A DNA stretch of 64,000 nt, taken from NCBI GenBank assembly GCA_020081605.1, contig JAHREC010000018.1, forward strand, positions 3,162,001 through 3,226,000, given 5' to 3'. Below the pieces are notes generated by a model, which was not told the origin of the DNA, did not search any database, and was given only the letters and a program-made list of their open reading frames with translations. The position numbers and the translations under genes are program-made. Below are positions 47,021-58,707 of the stretch, piece after piece (the stretch's first letter is position 1; the number at the start of each line of letters is the position of its first letter). Origin of the DNA: Albifimbria verrucaria. Its lineage: Eukaryota; Ascomycota; Sordariomycetes; Hypocreales; Stachybotryaceae.

Positions 47021-48235
47021 TCAACGCTTGGTGGTATCCTTAGCCTCCTTCTCCTTTTTTAATAATAAGTCTCTCATAGCCGCCCTTGAATTACGGCTGC
47101 CACCTAACTTAGGACCGCGCAGCACTTCCTCGTTGGTTGGCTTCGCGGGTTGCACTGGCTTGCGCCGTTGCCTGCGCTGCGCCATATCGTCCATGTATTG
47201 CTTCTGGAATTGCTCTGCAAGACGACTCGTCGGCAGCGCCATCCTCATCGGGAGCGTCCACCGTAGCTGAGGACATGGAGGGCACGTCGTAAACATCCAC
47301 TGCGGGCACACAATGGTCAGCATCTCAAATATGAAAGTAGGGTAATGGTGGCAACGAAAGACTCACGTCTGTTTTCGTGTAGAAATTGCTCGACAAGTTG
47401 GTCTCGCTTGATGTCATCGCTGCCACGACGGTTGCGTGGCCGCCAGGGCTTCCCGTCCTTGCCCAGACGCACTCGTTTGGCTCCTCTCTGGCGACCTTCG
47501 CCCTCGGCATCGGCATTGTCGCGGCCGCGGAGCGCTTCTGAAGGTCCACCTCCATCAGCTTGCCCTGCAGAACGGGTTGCTCCCGTGGGCGCGGTTCCGT
47601 GGACTGCTGTTGCTCTGCCTTGTCGGCAATGGTGGACGGTCGGCTGTCGGAGCTTGGTGTAGCGGCTGCTGGGGCATTACGACTAGATAGGCGCGATTCT
47701 ATATATTCAGTCCTTGAATGATTAGCCAGAGTTTAGGGTATCGTAGGTAACTCAGGAAGCTAGAGTGGATGAGGATACGGATGCATCAGAGGACATACAT
47801 ATGTTTGTCGTTCAATTCGCCAATGAGACCAGTCTGGTGTGTGAAGCGGTTCGCAATACCCGCAATGACGGGTTCCGTCGAAGAAGCTTCCGGTTCCGCT
47901 AGCACCAGCGCTGTCGAGGTCGAGCCTGCTGCATCGTCCTCCTGTCGCGCGTCCGATCTGAAGCCTACGCCGCGAAGACGGCCCTTGCGCGCGTTGCGCA
48001 ACCGAAGCGCGGCTGCGACCGCAGCTTCGTCGTCCCCGGAGCCGTCTGCTTCTTCGGTAGGTTCAGGGCGCGTCACGCTCTCGTTTGCGGCTCCCTGTGC
48101 GTGCTCTGCGAGCTCTTGGTCGGTGGTGTCGTCATGGCGCTGGCGATACGCCTTGCGCTTCTTGCCGGGCCGGAAGCGGATGGGGTTCGGCGGGGATCCT
48201 CGACGCTGGGTGACTCCATGGCTGTGACCCTGCAT
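47021..48235 (-). CDS. TLS1: Tls1/C9orf78-like (Hep59 family) splicing-associated protein
   Basis: Conserved eukaryotic protein of the Hep_59 family; fission yeast Tls1 and human C9orf78 associate with the spliceosome and affect splicing and, in yeast, telomeric silencing. Diagnostic blocks in order: IRFRPGKKRKAYRQR, ALRLRNARKGRLRGVGF, ANRFTHQTGLIGELNDKHM, TEYIESRLSSRN, GSDDIKRDQLVEQFLHENR, DVYDVPSM and RGPKLGGSRNSRAAMRDLLL. Introns are 47798-47713 and 47366-47300. The frame is one base short at 47541-47545 and shifted again at 47222-47232 (one extra or two missing). Starting at the ATG at 48235 needs no further correction; an alternative start at 48219 would need one more C at 48192-48195. 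It lies 293 bp downstream of PRP16 on the same strand. Confidence 0.88.
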
Positions 48236-48528
48236 TCGGGAGAGATATCGGTCTACATCGCCAATGGCGACGGTTGGATGAGGTTGGAGAGGAAGGGCTT
48301 CAGGCGCGGCAGCATTGATCGAGGTGAAGATTTCCGGCGATTACCCGCTTTATATAGAGCTGTCTTTTTGGAGGGCGTTACACAGCATGTCTGATAATGG
48401 CACTCCTTCATTTTCTCATGTTTAATTATTAAATTCTATGCCACGAAACAGAAATTCTATCGAAAGAGGATGATCGATCGAATATACGGGTTTTCTTATT
48501 CTTGTCGCGTTAAAACTTGGTCCATCTC

Positions 48529-51419
48529 TTAAAACGGCCTTCCACGGCGCTTCATCACAGGTTTCCTGACTGCTCCCTGGGTGACAATCTTCTTTCCATC
48601 GGTCACGGCCTTGGGTTTCTTAACCGACCGCTCAGACTCGGCCTGTTTGCGTTCTTCTGCCCTCCGCTTGTCATCCGCCATCTTGGCCTCGATTTCCATT
48701 TTACGATTGAACTCGGTCTCGATGATGCGCTTGTCGCGCGCCGAGTAGCCCTTCTCTTTAACGGAGTAGAAGACACCGCCCAAATCCGCCAGCCAGTGAG
48801 GGTCTACGGCTGTGACTGTCGAGACATATACCTTTGCGGTAAGGATGAGCTCGTGATAGACGACGTAATCTGGCGGGTGGCCTGCGTATAGCGCACTGGT
48901 AGGGTGAAGTTGTACAGCCAGGTTAGTGCGAAGATTGATGTATTCGCCGGATCCCTTGTACTTGGCAGCCTGGTGGTAGTATCCAGAGCAGATACATTTG
49001 CGAATAATATCCCAGTCCATGCCGCAGCTGATAAGCTGCATCTTTTGCATCTTGACAATGTCCAGGAGCTGGTCTCTAATCTCCTTGGCACGCCTCAGTG
49101 ATTTAGGGTGAAGGAAGTGCCTGATGCACCAACCATCTGAGTACCCGTTCGATTTCCATGCCGAATAGACTTGCAGATAAGTCAGATGGTCGGATTCGTG
49201 AACCCAAAACTTCTCTCGTTGGGCGTCGGCCTCATCTTGCCGTTCCTTTGGACGGTAGAAAACGTTGGGAACGGAAAGCATGGATACGATTGTAATCATC
49301 TCCTCGCTGCAGCCATATTCCTCGGCAGTGATGAGCAGTTTAGCCAGACTTGGGTCCATAGGGAATGCGCTCATTTTGCGACCAAGGTCTGTCAACTCTC
49401 CCAAGTTATCCAAAGCTCCGAGCGCCCATAGATCAAACATAGACGTCGAGATCGTATCCTGTGGAGGCGGGTCCATAAAGTCAAAGTCCAACAAATCTTT
49501 GACACCCAGAGACTTGAGCATCAAAACTGTGTTGGAAAGATTCGTACGCTGAATTTCAGGGATTGTCTGCATGTAGAGCTCCTCCTTGAAAGCCTTCTCG
49601 GTGTACAAGCGAAAAGCTCTTCCAGGCCCTGTTCGTCCAGCACGACCAGATCGTTGCGAAGAGTTTGCCTGCGAAATAGGTGTGATTTGCAAGGTATCCA
49701 TACCCATCTTGGGGTTGTAGACCTTCATCTTGGAGTAGCCTGCATCCACCACGTATTTGATACCGTCAACGGTCAAACTTGTCTCAGCGATGTTGGTGGC
49801 AACAATACACTTCCTCACACCAGGTGCAGCCTTGTCGAAGATCTTGGCCTGAAGATCCGCAGGCATTTGACTGTAGATTGGCAAGATGCTCAGTTTGGGG
49901 GTCATTCAAGGCATCGAGTCGCTTCTGGACCAGCTCACAAGTGACTTCGATATCCTCTTGACCTGTCATGAACACCAGAATGTCGCCGGGATCCATAGAA
50001 ACATGGATTGCCAGCACCTGCTGCACAGCTTGGTCCACGTAATCCTCCACGGGTGACCGGTGGAACATAACATCGACTGGGAATGTTCTTCCGGGGATTG
50101 TGAATTCAGGTGCGTTGCCGAAAAAGTCGGAGAACCGCTTTGCGTTCATTGTCGCCGATGTCACGATCAGCTTGAGGTCGCGTCTTCTTTGGAGAATCTT
50201 CTTGAATAAGCCCATCAAGATATCGGTATTAAGTGCTCTTTCGTGGGCTTCGTCCATGATGATACATGAATACTTGTCAAGATCAGGCTCGTTCAACGAC
50301 TCTCGTAGCAGCACACCGTCCGTCATGTATTTAATGACGGTTTCTCTGCTCGTGCAGTCCTCAAATCGAATGGCGTAACCAACCGTGCTACCCAACTTAA
50401 CTTCCATTTCCTCAGAGACACGCTTTGCCACACTCATTGCGGCCACACGTCTGGGCTGAGTACATCCTATCATGCCCCCTTTCCATACCCGTCTTCGTAT
50501 AGAAACTGCGTGAGCTGTGTTGTCTTTCCTGAACCTGTCTCACCGATCACGATAATGACTTGGTTCTCTCGTATCACGCGCAGCAGGTCTTCCCGGACTG
50601 CAAATGCAGGTAAGTATTCTCGCTGCTCGCGCAAAGTCTTGCTCTGGCTGAAGTTGCTGGCTCCACTTGATTTATTCATATGTTCGCTGAATTTGTTGCC
50701 CTTCCGCTCCGTTGGCGCGGCATCGTCTTCGCCAGGGACAGGTAGCGCAGTGTCACCGTCCTCTTCTTTCGCGCCCATGATATTTCCAAGCGTAGTTCCG
50801 ACCATGCTCGTAGCTTCTTGAGCCTGCCTCTGGCGTTCTCTTTGCTGGCGGGCTTCCTTGACCACTTTGCTTCCCTTCCGACTGAATACGGCCATGTCGC
50901 TCTGGTAATCTTTAACGGCTGGGACAGGTTCGAGTTGTTTGGTAAAAATGGTGCGCCCGTCCAGGAAAGGCGGCCTCAGCTCATGGACGAGAAGGTGAAC
51001 GCGGGTTGCTTCCTCATCGTCGAAATCAGAAGCCATATCCCTTCTCTGTGCGACTCCAGAAACCAGCATTCGATTTGTTTCCCAGGCATCGTTTTCCTTC
51101 TGTCGCTGCTCCCGGCGAGCGTCGTATCGGCTCGTCATCTTCTCGGCGCGCGCGGATTCTTGTTGCTCGTTCTCCCATGCTGACATTTCGTAGGACGCGA
51201 AGGGTTGTGACTGTCGTCCCCGAAGACATGGCCGCCAAACTCATCGCCTCCGTACCAGTCGCGATCCAACGCGCGCGTGTCTTCGTCCGCCGGTTCTTCA
51301 AGGTCCGCGTCCTTGGGTGGCGTCTGGCGAGGCTGCATCCGTAGCGCTGCGTTGCGATTCCCATTCTGCTCCAATCGCCTGCGCTTGGGGTTGTAATCGA
51401 ATTCCCTATCCACTCCCAT
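48529..51419 (-). CDS. PRP16: DEAH-box pre-mRNA-splicing ATP-dependent RNA helicase Prp16
   Basis: DEAH-box ATPase that remodels the spliceosome after the first catalytic step of splicing (DHX38 ortholog). The N-terminal region has the family blocks [18 protein letters not shown] and [16 protein letters not shown]. Helicase motifs follow: [10 protein letters not shown] (I), [10 protein letters not shown] (Ia), [12 protein letters not shown] (II, DEAH), [15 protein letters not shown] (III), [12 protein letters not shown] (IV), [19 protein letters not shown] (V) and [12 protein letters not shown] (VI), then the HA2/OB-fold end with [12 protein letters not shown] and [18 protein letters not shown]. 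Start ATG at 51419 ([15 protein letters not shown]); no intron. The frame is one base short at 51202-51206 and 50475-50479 and shifted at 49896-49901 (one extra or two missing), all in G/C runs. About 964 residues, normal for Prp16. Confidence 0.97.
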
Positions 51420-52052
51420 CGTGTCTGATGTTTTGTTGCGCGACGGAGTATGATGATGTTGAAGCTGCAAGGTAGAGGTCGGCAAATCCCAAAGCGGTTA
51501 GGAAAACAGCGACGAATAGTTGGCACCTCTAAACCAGGCAAGAATTATACAGTACTGTTTGACAAATTAGGGTATCGGTTTCGCAATTAGATGGATAAAA
51601 TAAAATGCAAAATAATTCACTTTCGTATTAGAGTCACCCAGGTTTCTTTTCTGGCTAATCCTCTCATTATTTCCTGTGACAGTTGGTAACTCTTGGGCTA
51701 TGCTGAACCCGTTTCCATCGGCTTCTGGTGGGCTAGATGATATATCAGAACTTGATCGGATCCATACATTCAAACTGCACATTAATAATATAGAGCCCTT
51801 CTACATTTGCCATTCATTGAGACAGCCTAGGCTTTTCCAAGACACAATAAAGTGAGACACCAACAGCAAAGCAAAAGTGGGAGGCATCATGTTGGTACCG
51901 CCGTTTTCGTGATGGTCCTGCTCGAGGTTTTCCTGATGGCGCTTATCGATAAACCCCACAGTCCAAAATTTTTGGAGATTGTCCTGGAATTTTGACCCAA
52001 GCTATTTACATTTTCACAAGACTGTCGCAGTGCGAGCAGCAACACATTCGCC
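51420..52052. promoter_or_regulatory. Divergent promoter PRP16 / PWP1
   Basis: 633 bp between the start codons of PRP16 (-) and PWP1 (+). AT-rich centre at about 51540-51860; no TATA box or other factor site can be assigned with confidence. By position it must serve both genes. Confidence 0.6.
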
Positions 52053-53732
52053 ATGTCTATGATTACGGCCGCCCAATGGGTGCCACGAGGCTTCGCGGCG
52101 CCTTTTCCGCAGAAGTATACTCTGGACGAGGAAGAATACGGAAGAATCGCCGAACTGGCCAAGCTGCAACTGGAAGACGCTGAGGATGATCTGAAGGAAG
52201 CGCAAGAGGAGGGGTCGGATGAGGACAACGGCGCGAAGCTGGCAGAGGATGACCAGATGCAAGAAGATACCAAGGCAGCCGGAGCTTCTACTGTCAAGTC
52301 AGAAACCAAGAATTCTCATACTTATGACACACGTATACTTACAAAAGATCTAGGTACGACGATGATGATCTCAAGGAGTACGACCTGGAACATTACGATG
52401 ACGATGATGACGACGAGCCTCAGACCGAACAAACAGGCATGGGCATTTTTGGAAATGTCAAGTCTCTAGCCTACCATGAGTCGAACAAGGACGACCCTTA
52501 CATCACGCTGCCCGAGGGAGAAGAAGAGGATGAGGACAAGGAAGATCTTCAGATTCTGGCCACCGATAACCTTATCTTGTCTGCCAAGGTCGAGGATGAG
52601 ATGGCCCATCTTGAAGTCTACGTTTATGAGGATGAAGCCGACAACCTTTATGTGCACCACGACATCATGCTGCCCGCCATCCCGCTTAGCGTGGAGTGGT
52701 TGGACATGCCCGTCAACAAGGCTGGAGTTGAGGCTGAAGCCACGGGCAACTTCGTCGCCGTTGGCACAATGGATCCCGATATTGAGATCTGGGACTTGGA
52801 CGTGATCGACTGCATGTATCCCAACGCTATTCTGGGCCAGGAGGCAACGCCGCCTCCGAGGAGAGCGAGAAGAAGAAGAAAAAGAAGAAGAAGTCCAAGA
52901 AGTCCAACGACGAGTTCCACGTTGATGCTGTCCTCGCGCTCGCAGCGAATCGCAAGCACCGAAATCTGCTTGCCTCTGGTTCAGCGGATAAGACTGTCAA
53001 GCTCTGGGACCTCAACACGACCAAGTGCGCCAAGTCATACTCATACCATACTGACAAGGTATGCTCGCTGGCATGGCATTCCGTCGAGTCCACAGTCCTC
53101 CTTAGCGGAAGCTACGATCGTACAGTCGTGGCTGCGGATATGAGGGCTCCGGATGCAAAGGCCACTCGCTGGGGCGTGGAGAGTGATGTCGAGAACGTGA
53201 GGTGGGATCCTCATGACCCGAACTTCTTCTTCGTCTCTACGGAAAATGGTGTCATTCACTACCACGATATCCGAAATGCGCCATCAGACCCCACAGCTAC
53301 AAAGCCCGTCTGGACACTGCAGGCTCACGACGAGTCGGTGTCGTCGTTCGACATTAACCCTATCATTCCTGGCTTCATGGCCACTGGATCCACGGATAAG
53401 ACGGTCAAGCTCTGGAACATTCAGCCTACGGGTCCTTCAATGGTTGTATCGCGCAACGTCGATGTCGGCAAGGTTTTGCTACGACATTTGCACCGGATCC
53501 CGCCGTGGGCTTCCGTCTTGCCGTTGCTGGTAGCTCAGGCTCTATGCACGTGTGGGACACCAGCACCAACGCATCTGTCCGCAAAATCTTTGCTGGACGT
53601 GTGCCGGAGTTGAAGGAAAACGTCGCCGAGGACCGCCTGGTGAAGATTGATGAGGACGAGAGCAGCTCGAGCGAGGATGAAGGTGATGAAAATGGTCAAC
53701 AAGATGAGGATGACTCTATGGATGAGGATTAG
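52053..53732 (+). CDS. PWP1: Periodic tryptophan protein Pwp1 (WD40, ribosome biogenesis)
   Basis: Nucleolar WD40 protein needed for 60S subunit assembly. The N-terminus MSMITAAQWVPRGFAAPFP and the acidic DDLKEYDLEHYDDDD block are typical, followed by GIFGNVKSLAYHESN and DPYITLP. WD repeats include NFVAVGTMDPDIEIWDLD, LLASGSADKTVKLWDL, LLSGSYDRTVVAADMR, FMATGSTDKTVKLWNI and AVAGSSGSMHVWDTS; a Lys/Ser-rich insert and an acidic tail (SSSSEDEGDEN) are also as expected. One intron, 52298-52353, is supported by phase and continuity (STVKYDDDD) although its donor GTCAGA is weak. The frame is one base short at 52839-52843 and 53474-53477; corrected length is 541 residues. Confidence 0.95.
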
Positions 53733-56700
53733 GTATTGGGTATCACGGCATGGTAGCTTGGAACCTGTTTTCTGGATTATCCTTAGGAGTTGATAAAATG
53801 GCATTTGTGGGGAGCTGGGGCCTGATGCGCGTCGATGCTGACGGGTTTGGAGGGTTCTGCATCTTCGAATAGAGAAAATACCACTTCCTTGAGCGAGAAC
53901 TGGGATGCTCAAACATCCTCACGGACCCGTGTGCTATTAACAATCTACAGATGATCTTCCAAAGAATGTGGTTAGAAGCAGATTCCATGCCGTCCCAGGA
54001 CTCGGAGAATAGCAGCCGAAGCTAATAAAAGCAACAATCAACCAAGGATGATGGTTTTGACAGGGTTTTGTTTTATCTGAATTAGGATGTCAGGCCAAGT
54101 CAGGATATAATCCCTGCAGCATTGATTCTTCCCAAACACACAGGTCTGGGGACGTGGACAGGGGCTTTGGCGAGTAATCCTAGGCAATACCTCGAGTTTT
54201 CGCGGAGTATTAGCGTGCACGGTATCTGCACAATCTCAAACAGCAGTGAAGAGAGCACTGCCATGTCATAAGTAAGCAACGCATCGCAATTGAAGTAAAT
54301 AGCACAAACAGCGATTGACATTGTTACACCAAGAGTGACGTAGGATATCTCACATGCCGTACGCCGTCGGTAACGCTGCTCGATCCTGTGGTGCGACCTG
54401 GACTAAGGCTTGTCAATGTAGCCGAGCCGTGAAACAATCCCAAAGAAGCCTAGATTGTTTCTACATGGGAGTCGCAGAAGTCATGAACAAGGTAAGGTGG
54501 AACATGTACCATGATAGAGGCCAACCACATCATTTTTTATGACTCGTAAGGTCACCCTCTCTGATGTCACGGCAAAGGTTGTCATCTGTAAGAGCATCAT
54601 CATGATCATCATCGTGAGCAGCGTAATAATCATCATGATCATCAGAGGCAGCGTCGTTATAGATTGTCTTACTCAGATGTTGAGAGTACAGTGCAACTGG
54701 TGCCTCGAGCAGACAGACAGTTGCACGATTATCAGTTCGCCACCAGCCTTTTGCCCCAGGACAGCAAGGGATGGACAGCAGACCGACGGGCGCCTGCCAC
54801 AGAGGAAGTGGAGGATTCTGCCGGTGCACTAAAAATCCTGAAACAAGCGGCCCGTCAGGGGTGAGAGACGAGCAGACCAATGGCATGGTGCATACGTTTC
54901 ACCTCAAGGATTTCGCGCTAGCCATTTGGCAGGCCCCCGGTGACAAGGACCCTGGTCAGCTTTCGGACAACGGTGGAGCCTGGAAAAGGAAACCGATCGA
55001 CACCGGGACAGCTTCAGCACAAGCTTTTTTCAAGAGGCCTTGGAGAAACATGGGACGTATGGGACCACCAAGTCAAAGCGAAGCGGCCAGTCAAGGGCTT
55101 TCCGTGATGAAGAGACATTTGGCACAGACAAGAGGCAGGCAGGGCTGAGGATATGGGGAAGAGGCACACAAGACATCAGACGAGAAGTGCCGTGTATGTG
55201 TGAGGGAGGGTTACACGGCGACGTGTTCTGCAGCAGCACAAACGTGCCACCGTTGGTTCCAACAAAGGGTTAAGAATGGCGCCACGGCATGCGTGTGATA
55301 TGATATGAGAATGCGCCGTCAACGTGCTGAACGCGTGCCCCAACAACTTCGGTTCCCAAGATAGGATTGGAAGACTGCAGCACGGTGGTCGGTGATTAAG
55401 ACAGCATGCAACCCATGCAGGCCCAATCAAGTCCGAGGTTCAGCGTCATGGTGGCAGGCACGGGCTATTGCCCAACCTGCATGGTGTCTGCAGATTGGCT
55501 CACTTTGGAAGCGCGGGCTTGCGAGACGTGCTTCTATGTCGGTTCAGCAAGCAAGGTCAGCACTGGCGCACGATATGCAGCGGATCAAACAAACGAGCCA
55601 CAATGGAGCCGCCCGTTCCGTCCCTGCGGTCTCGGTCAACCCGTCACTCAACAGCTAGGTGACATGAATCGATCCGGGAGGCGATCATCTTCGCGATGGG
55701 TCAGGATCTGTTCGACGGTCTGGCGCCAAAGTACGGTACGGCGCGATCGAGTCACTGAAGGCGCCAAAGCTCCGGCAATTGAGGGATATTGAGGCGAGAA
55801 ATTTTCTTTGTCTTCATTGCGTTTGTTAGCACGGAGCTTAAAGAGAGGGAAAAAGAGGAGACGATGGCGGGACATGAAAAAAGGGAGATCGATCCCCAGG
55901 TACAGCGGCGCTGTGATTGGCAGGCGATGCAGACGCTTGCTCCACCGAGCCACACCAGACCTTGGGCGCTTGCATGGGTTGGGCCACCATGGGCCTGTAT
56001 TGTGCAGCTTGTGCCTGGGCTAGTCAGTGCAAGGGTTGTGATTGCGTGTGTGACTGGATCAATCTTACTTTTTATCATTTTCTCTTTTATTATTTTTGTT
56101 TTTTCAGGTATCAAAGTTGGTTCCGGTTGGGTTTGACGGAGAGGTTGCATTCTCGGATTCAGGCCAATGCGGCTTGTGATTGGGTCAGTATGAGAGACGA
56201 GTGCGACTCGGCACCAAAGGAGGCCAGTTTCGAAGACCATGTATGCTGTAGGAAAAGCGATCCAGCTTCCCTCTCCCACGGATCAAATATTGACTCGAGA
56301 GTCCTAGAAGTTCCCGAATTTAGGTAATGGTTTGAAAGAGGAATAGAGATAAAGCGAGAAAAGGTCACCGTGCGGCCTTGGGAGTGTACGGTACCATGTT
56401 CACGTTGCAGTCCATAGGTACCTTACCTAGTACCTACCTCCCAGGGTTGATTCACTGCTACGTTGTGCTACCGTAGCTCTGGGAGGGTCATTAGCGGGCC
56501 TTGGTTGGTGCTGGCGCTGGTGCTGGCGCTGGCGTTGGTGCTGGCTGGCTGCGCTGTTGGCATGCAGACTCGAGCAATGAGCTACCTACCCGAGGCGGTT
56601 TAGCGAGAGAGCGCCTGTCCCTAGTTGGGTAGCTGGTCCTGTACCTTGCCAAACCGGGCCCCCTCCCGTGACGTCCAAGGTCCCCTGCTCCCTGTGCACG

Positions 56701-57830
56701 TCTCTTTTTCCTCCTCCTCATCCTCGAAATGCTGGCTCCAGGCCACCACCCACCCACTCACACACGCCTCGACCGACCCCCAACCTCGAGGTCCTCCACA
56801 CCCTGGCCTCGCCGCTGCTCCAGCTCCATATCTTCTGTTTCTTCCCCTCCCGTTGCCTCACGGGATTCTCTTGCTCCTCTCTCTCTTTGCCACCCATCAC
56901 CCATTGCTGTGCCTTGGAATCCCGCGATCCTTTCTCTTTCGATTCTTTTTGTGTAGCGCCGGTCGGTTGAACTCGCCTCTCTCTGACGTGATTCCTCCTC
57001 GCCCGTCTCTTCTTATTTCTTTAACTTGACAACCAAACCCGGGGAACACTCTCCTTCTTCTCCACCCCGTACCTCTATAAGCCAGCGTGCTCGAGCACCT
57101 GACACCACACGCAGCAATCGGTATATACCCCATCGCAGGTCCGACCACTACGACTCGCCTGGACAGCGGATCACCATCGCAACAACGTTGAACGTTTCAC
57201 TCCCAGCCTCGACCATTCTTCTGAACAAGGCAAAACAAACCACGAACAAGAGGACGGGCCTCCTCACGCTGTGCACTATTCCAGAACAACGAAACGTCCC
57301 GGCTTACTCAGTCACGGCACCCACGCCTCCAGCTCCTACAGCATCACCTGGTAGTGATCATCAAAGTCGCCCCAAAAGGCTCTCGATCATTACCTCTTTT
57401 CTTTGATCGTCTTATTTTACTTTTCCTTGTTTTATTTTAATCGTTCTGGGCTTCTTCTTCTTCTGTCGCCCCTCTCTCATATATCATCACCACCACCTAG
57501 GCGCCTTTGCTTCCGTTGCTCAACCGCCGTCTCGGTGCTTCTCCGCCTCCGAGCAGCCACCTTCCGCCTTGAGCCTCCGATGCAACGCTGCCCTGCAAGT
57601 CACCTCCACTAGTCGCAATCACACTCACGCCAGAGCTCGTCACGCTCTTTTCAGCGCTTTGCTCAATAACTGAACCCGCTGTTCTGTAACGTTTCCAGCA
57701 CAGGTCATTTGACCCCAAGCGCCGCCGTTCATACCTCATTGCCAAGGGTGTAAAAAACAAACTACATCCTACCGCAATCGCCAACGCTTCACTTCATCGC
57801 CTTCTCATCTCACTCACACACACAACAAAC
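53733..57830. other. 4.1 kb intergenic region, no gene seen
   Basis: Contains ATC/ATG-rich microsatellite sequence (about 54594-54650), a GGTGCTGGCGCT-type repeat (about 56507-56545) and a long C/T-rich leader (about 56690-57830) before the next gene. Open frames of 60-175 codons overlap on both strands without family motifs. Confidence 0.5.
56507..56545. repeat. GGTGCTGGCGCT imperfect tandem repeat
   Basis: Alternating GCTGGTG and GCTGGCG units; a simple GC-rich minisatellite with no coding role apparent. Confidence 0.8.
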
Positions 57831-58707
57831 ATGTCGCTGTCGCGCGCATTCACTACCCGCCGGGGTCGAGCTGGAGACTCATCCGACTCTTCCATGCCTC
57901 AGCGAAGCCTCACCACCAAGGGTCCCTTGAACCTTCGCAGCAAGATCTCGGGTCCTGTTGAGCTCGTCCACACCACCAACATGCTCTCTTACAACGCCCC
58001 TGATCTTCCACGACTCAAGCATCATGGCCTCCCGTCCGTCTCCACTTCGAGCTCTGCTTCCAAGTCGGAGGATGATTCAGACACGCTTCACACGCTTGAT
58101 TCTACTCCCCAACCAGCCCTGACGTCGCACCTGGTGAGAGAAGCTCGTCGCCAGACCCAAACCATCTCTCCACCTACTTCACAGCACCGCTTAAGCCTCT
58201 GCCTCCTACTCCCTCTCAGAGGCTCCCGTCATTCCCAAGCGGTCACCATCTCACACCAAGAAGGCCTCCATGGACGCTGTCAACCGCCAACAGTCAATCT
58301 CTCGCATGTCTAAGTCTTCCGACAACACCCTCTCCACCAAGGCCAGCATGACTTTCTCTCGCTCCTCGTCTACTTCCACCAACCTGTCACATCTGTCAAC
58401 CCACTCGCGCAAGCTGTCGGCGCCTCCAAGGCCCGCTGCTCCCCTCTCACCGAGCGCCATGCAGACCACTCCTACCAAGGATTCTCACCCGTTCGGCCAG
58501 GAGCTCGCCCAGGTCACGGAGCTCGTGGAGGAGCTCACCGTGAGACCTGCCCTCACGGCGGAGATGGCTGAGGACGAGAAGTATCTCAACTCTAAGGGTC
58601 TTGCTCAGCTCGGTATCAACGACTATCTCAGCATCGTTGAGGAGCTTGCCACAAGCTTCTTCCCAGATACCACCCACATCAGGGTGGCTGGCCCGATGTG
58701 GATCTAA
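57831..58707 (+). CDS. Conserved hypothetical serine-rich protein (MSLSRAFTTRR N-terminus)
   Basis: Unknown function. The N-terminus MSLSRAFTTRR, the block KISGPVELVHTTNMLSYNAPDL, the block HPFGQELAQVTELVEEL and the end block GLAQLGINDYLSIVEELATSFF are distinct islands in an otherwise Ser/Thr/Pro-rich sequence. I recall similar unannotated proteins from sordariomycetes. No membrane span or catalytic motif is visible; the C-terminal block looks helical. The ATG at 57831 follows a long C/T-rich leader and CACAAAC. The frame is broken at about 58145-58165 and 58190-58200, so the segment between these points is unreliable. Roughly 290 residues. Confidence 0.78.

Noticed and set aside
53505..53732. 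Separate small gene at the end of PWP1.
   Set aside because: It continues the last WD repeat and acidic tail of Pwp1 after a missing T at 53474-53477.
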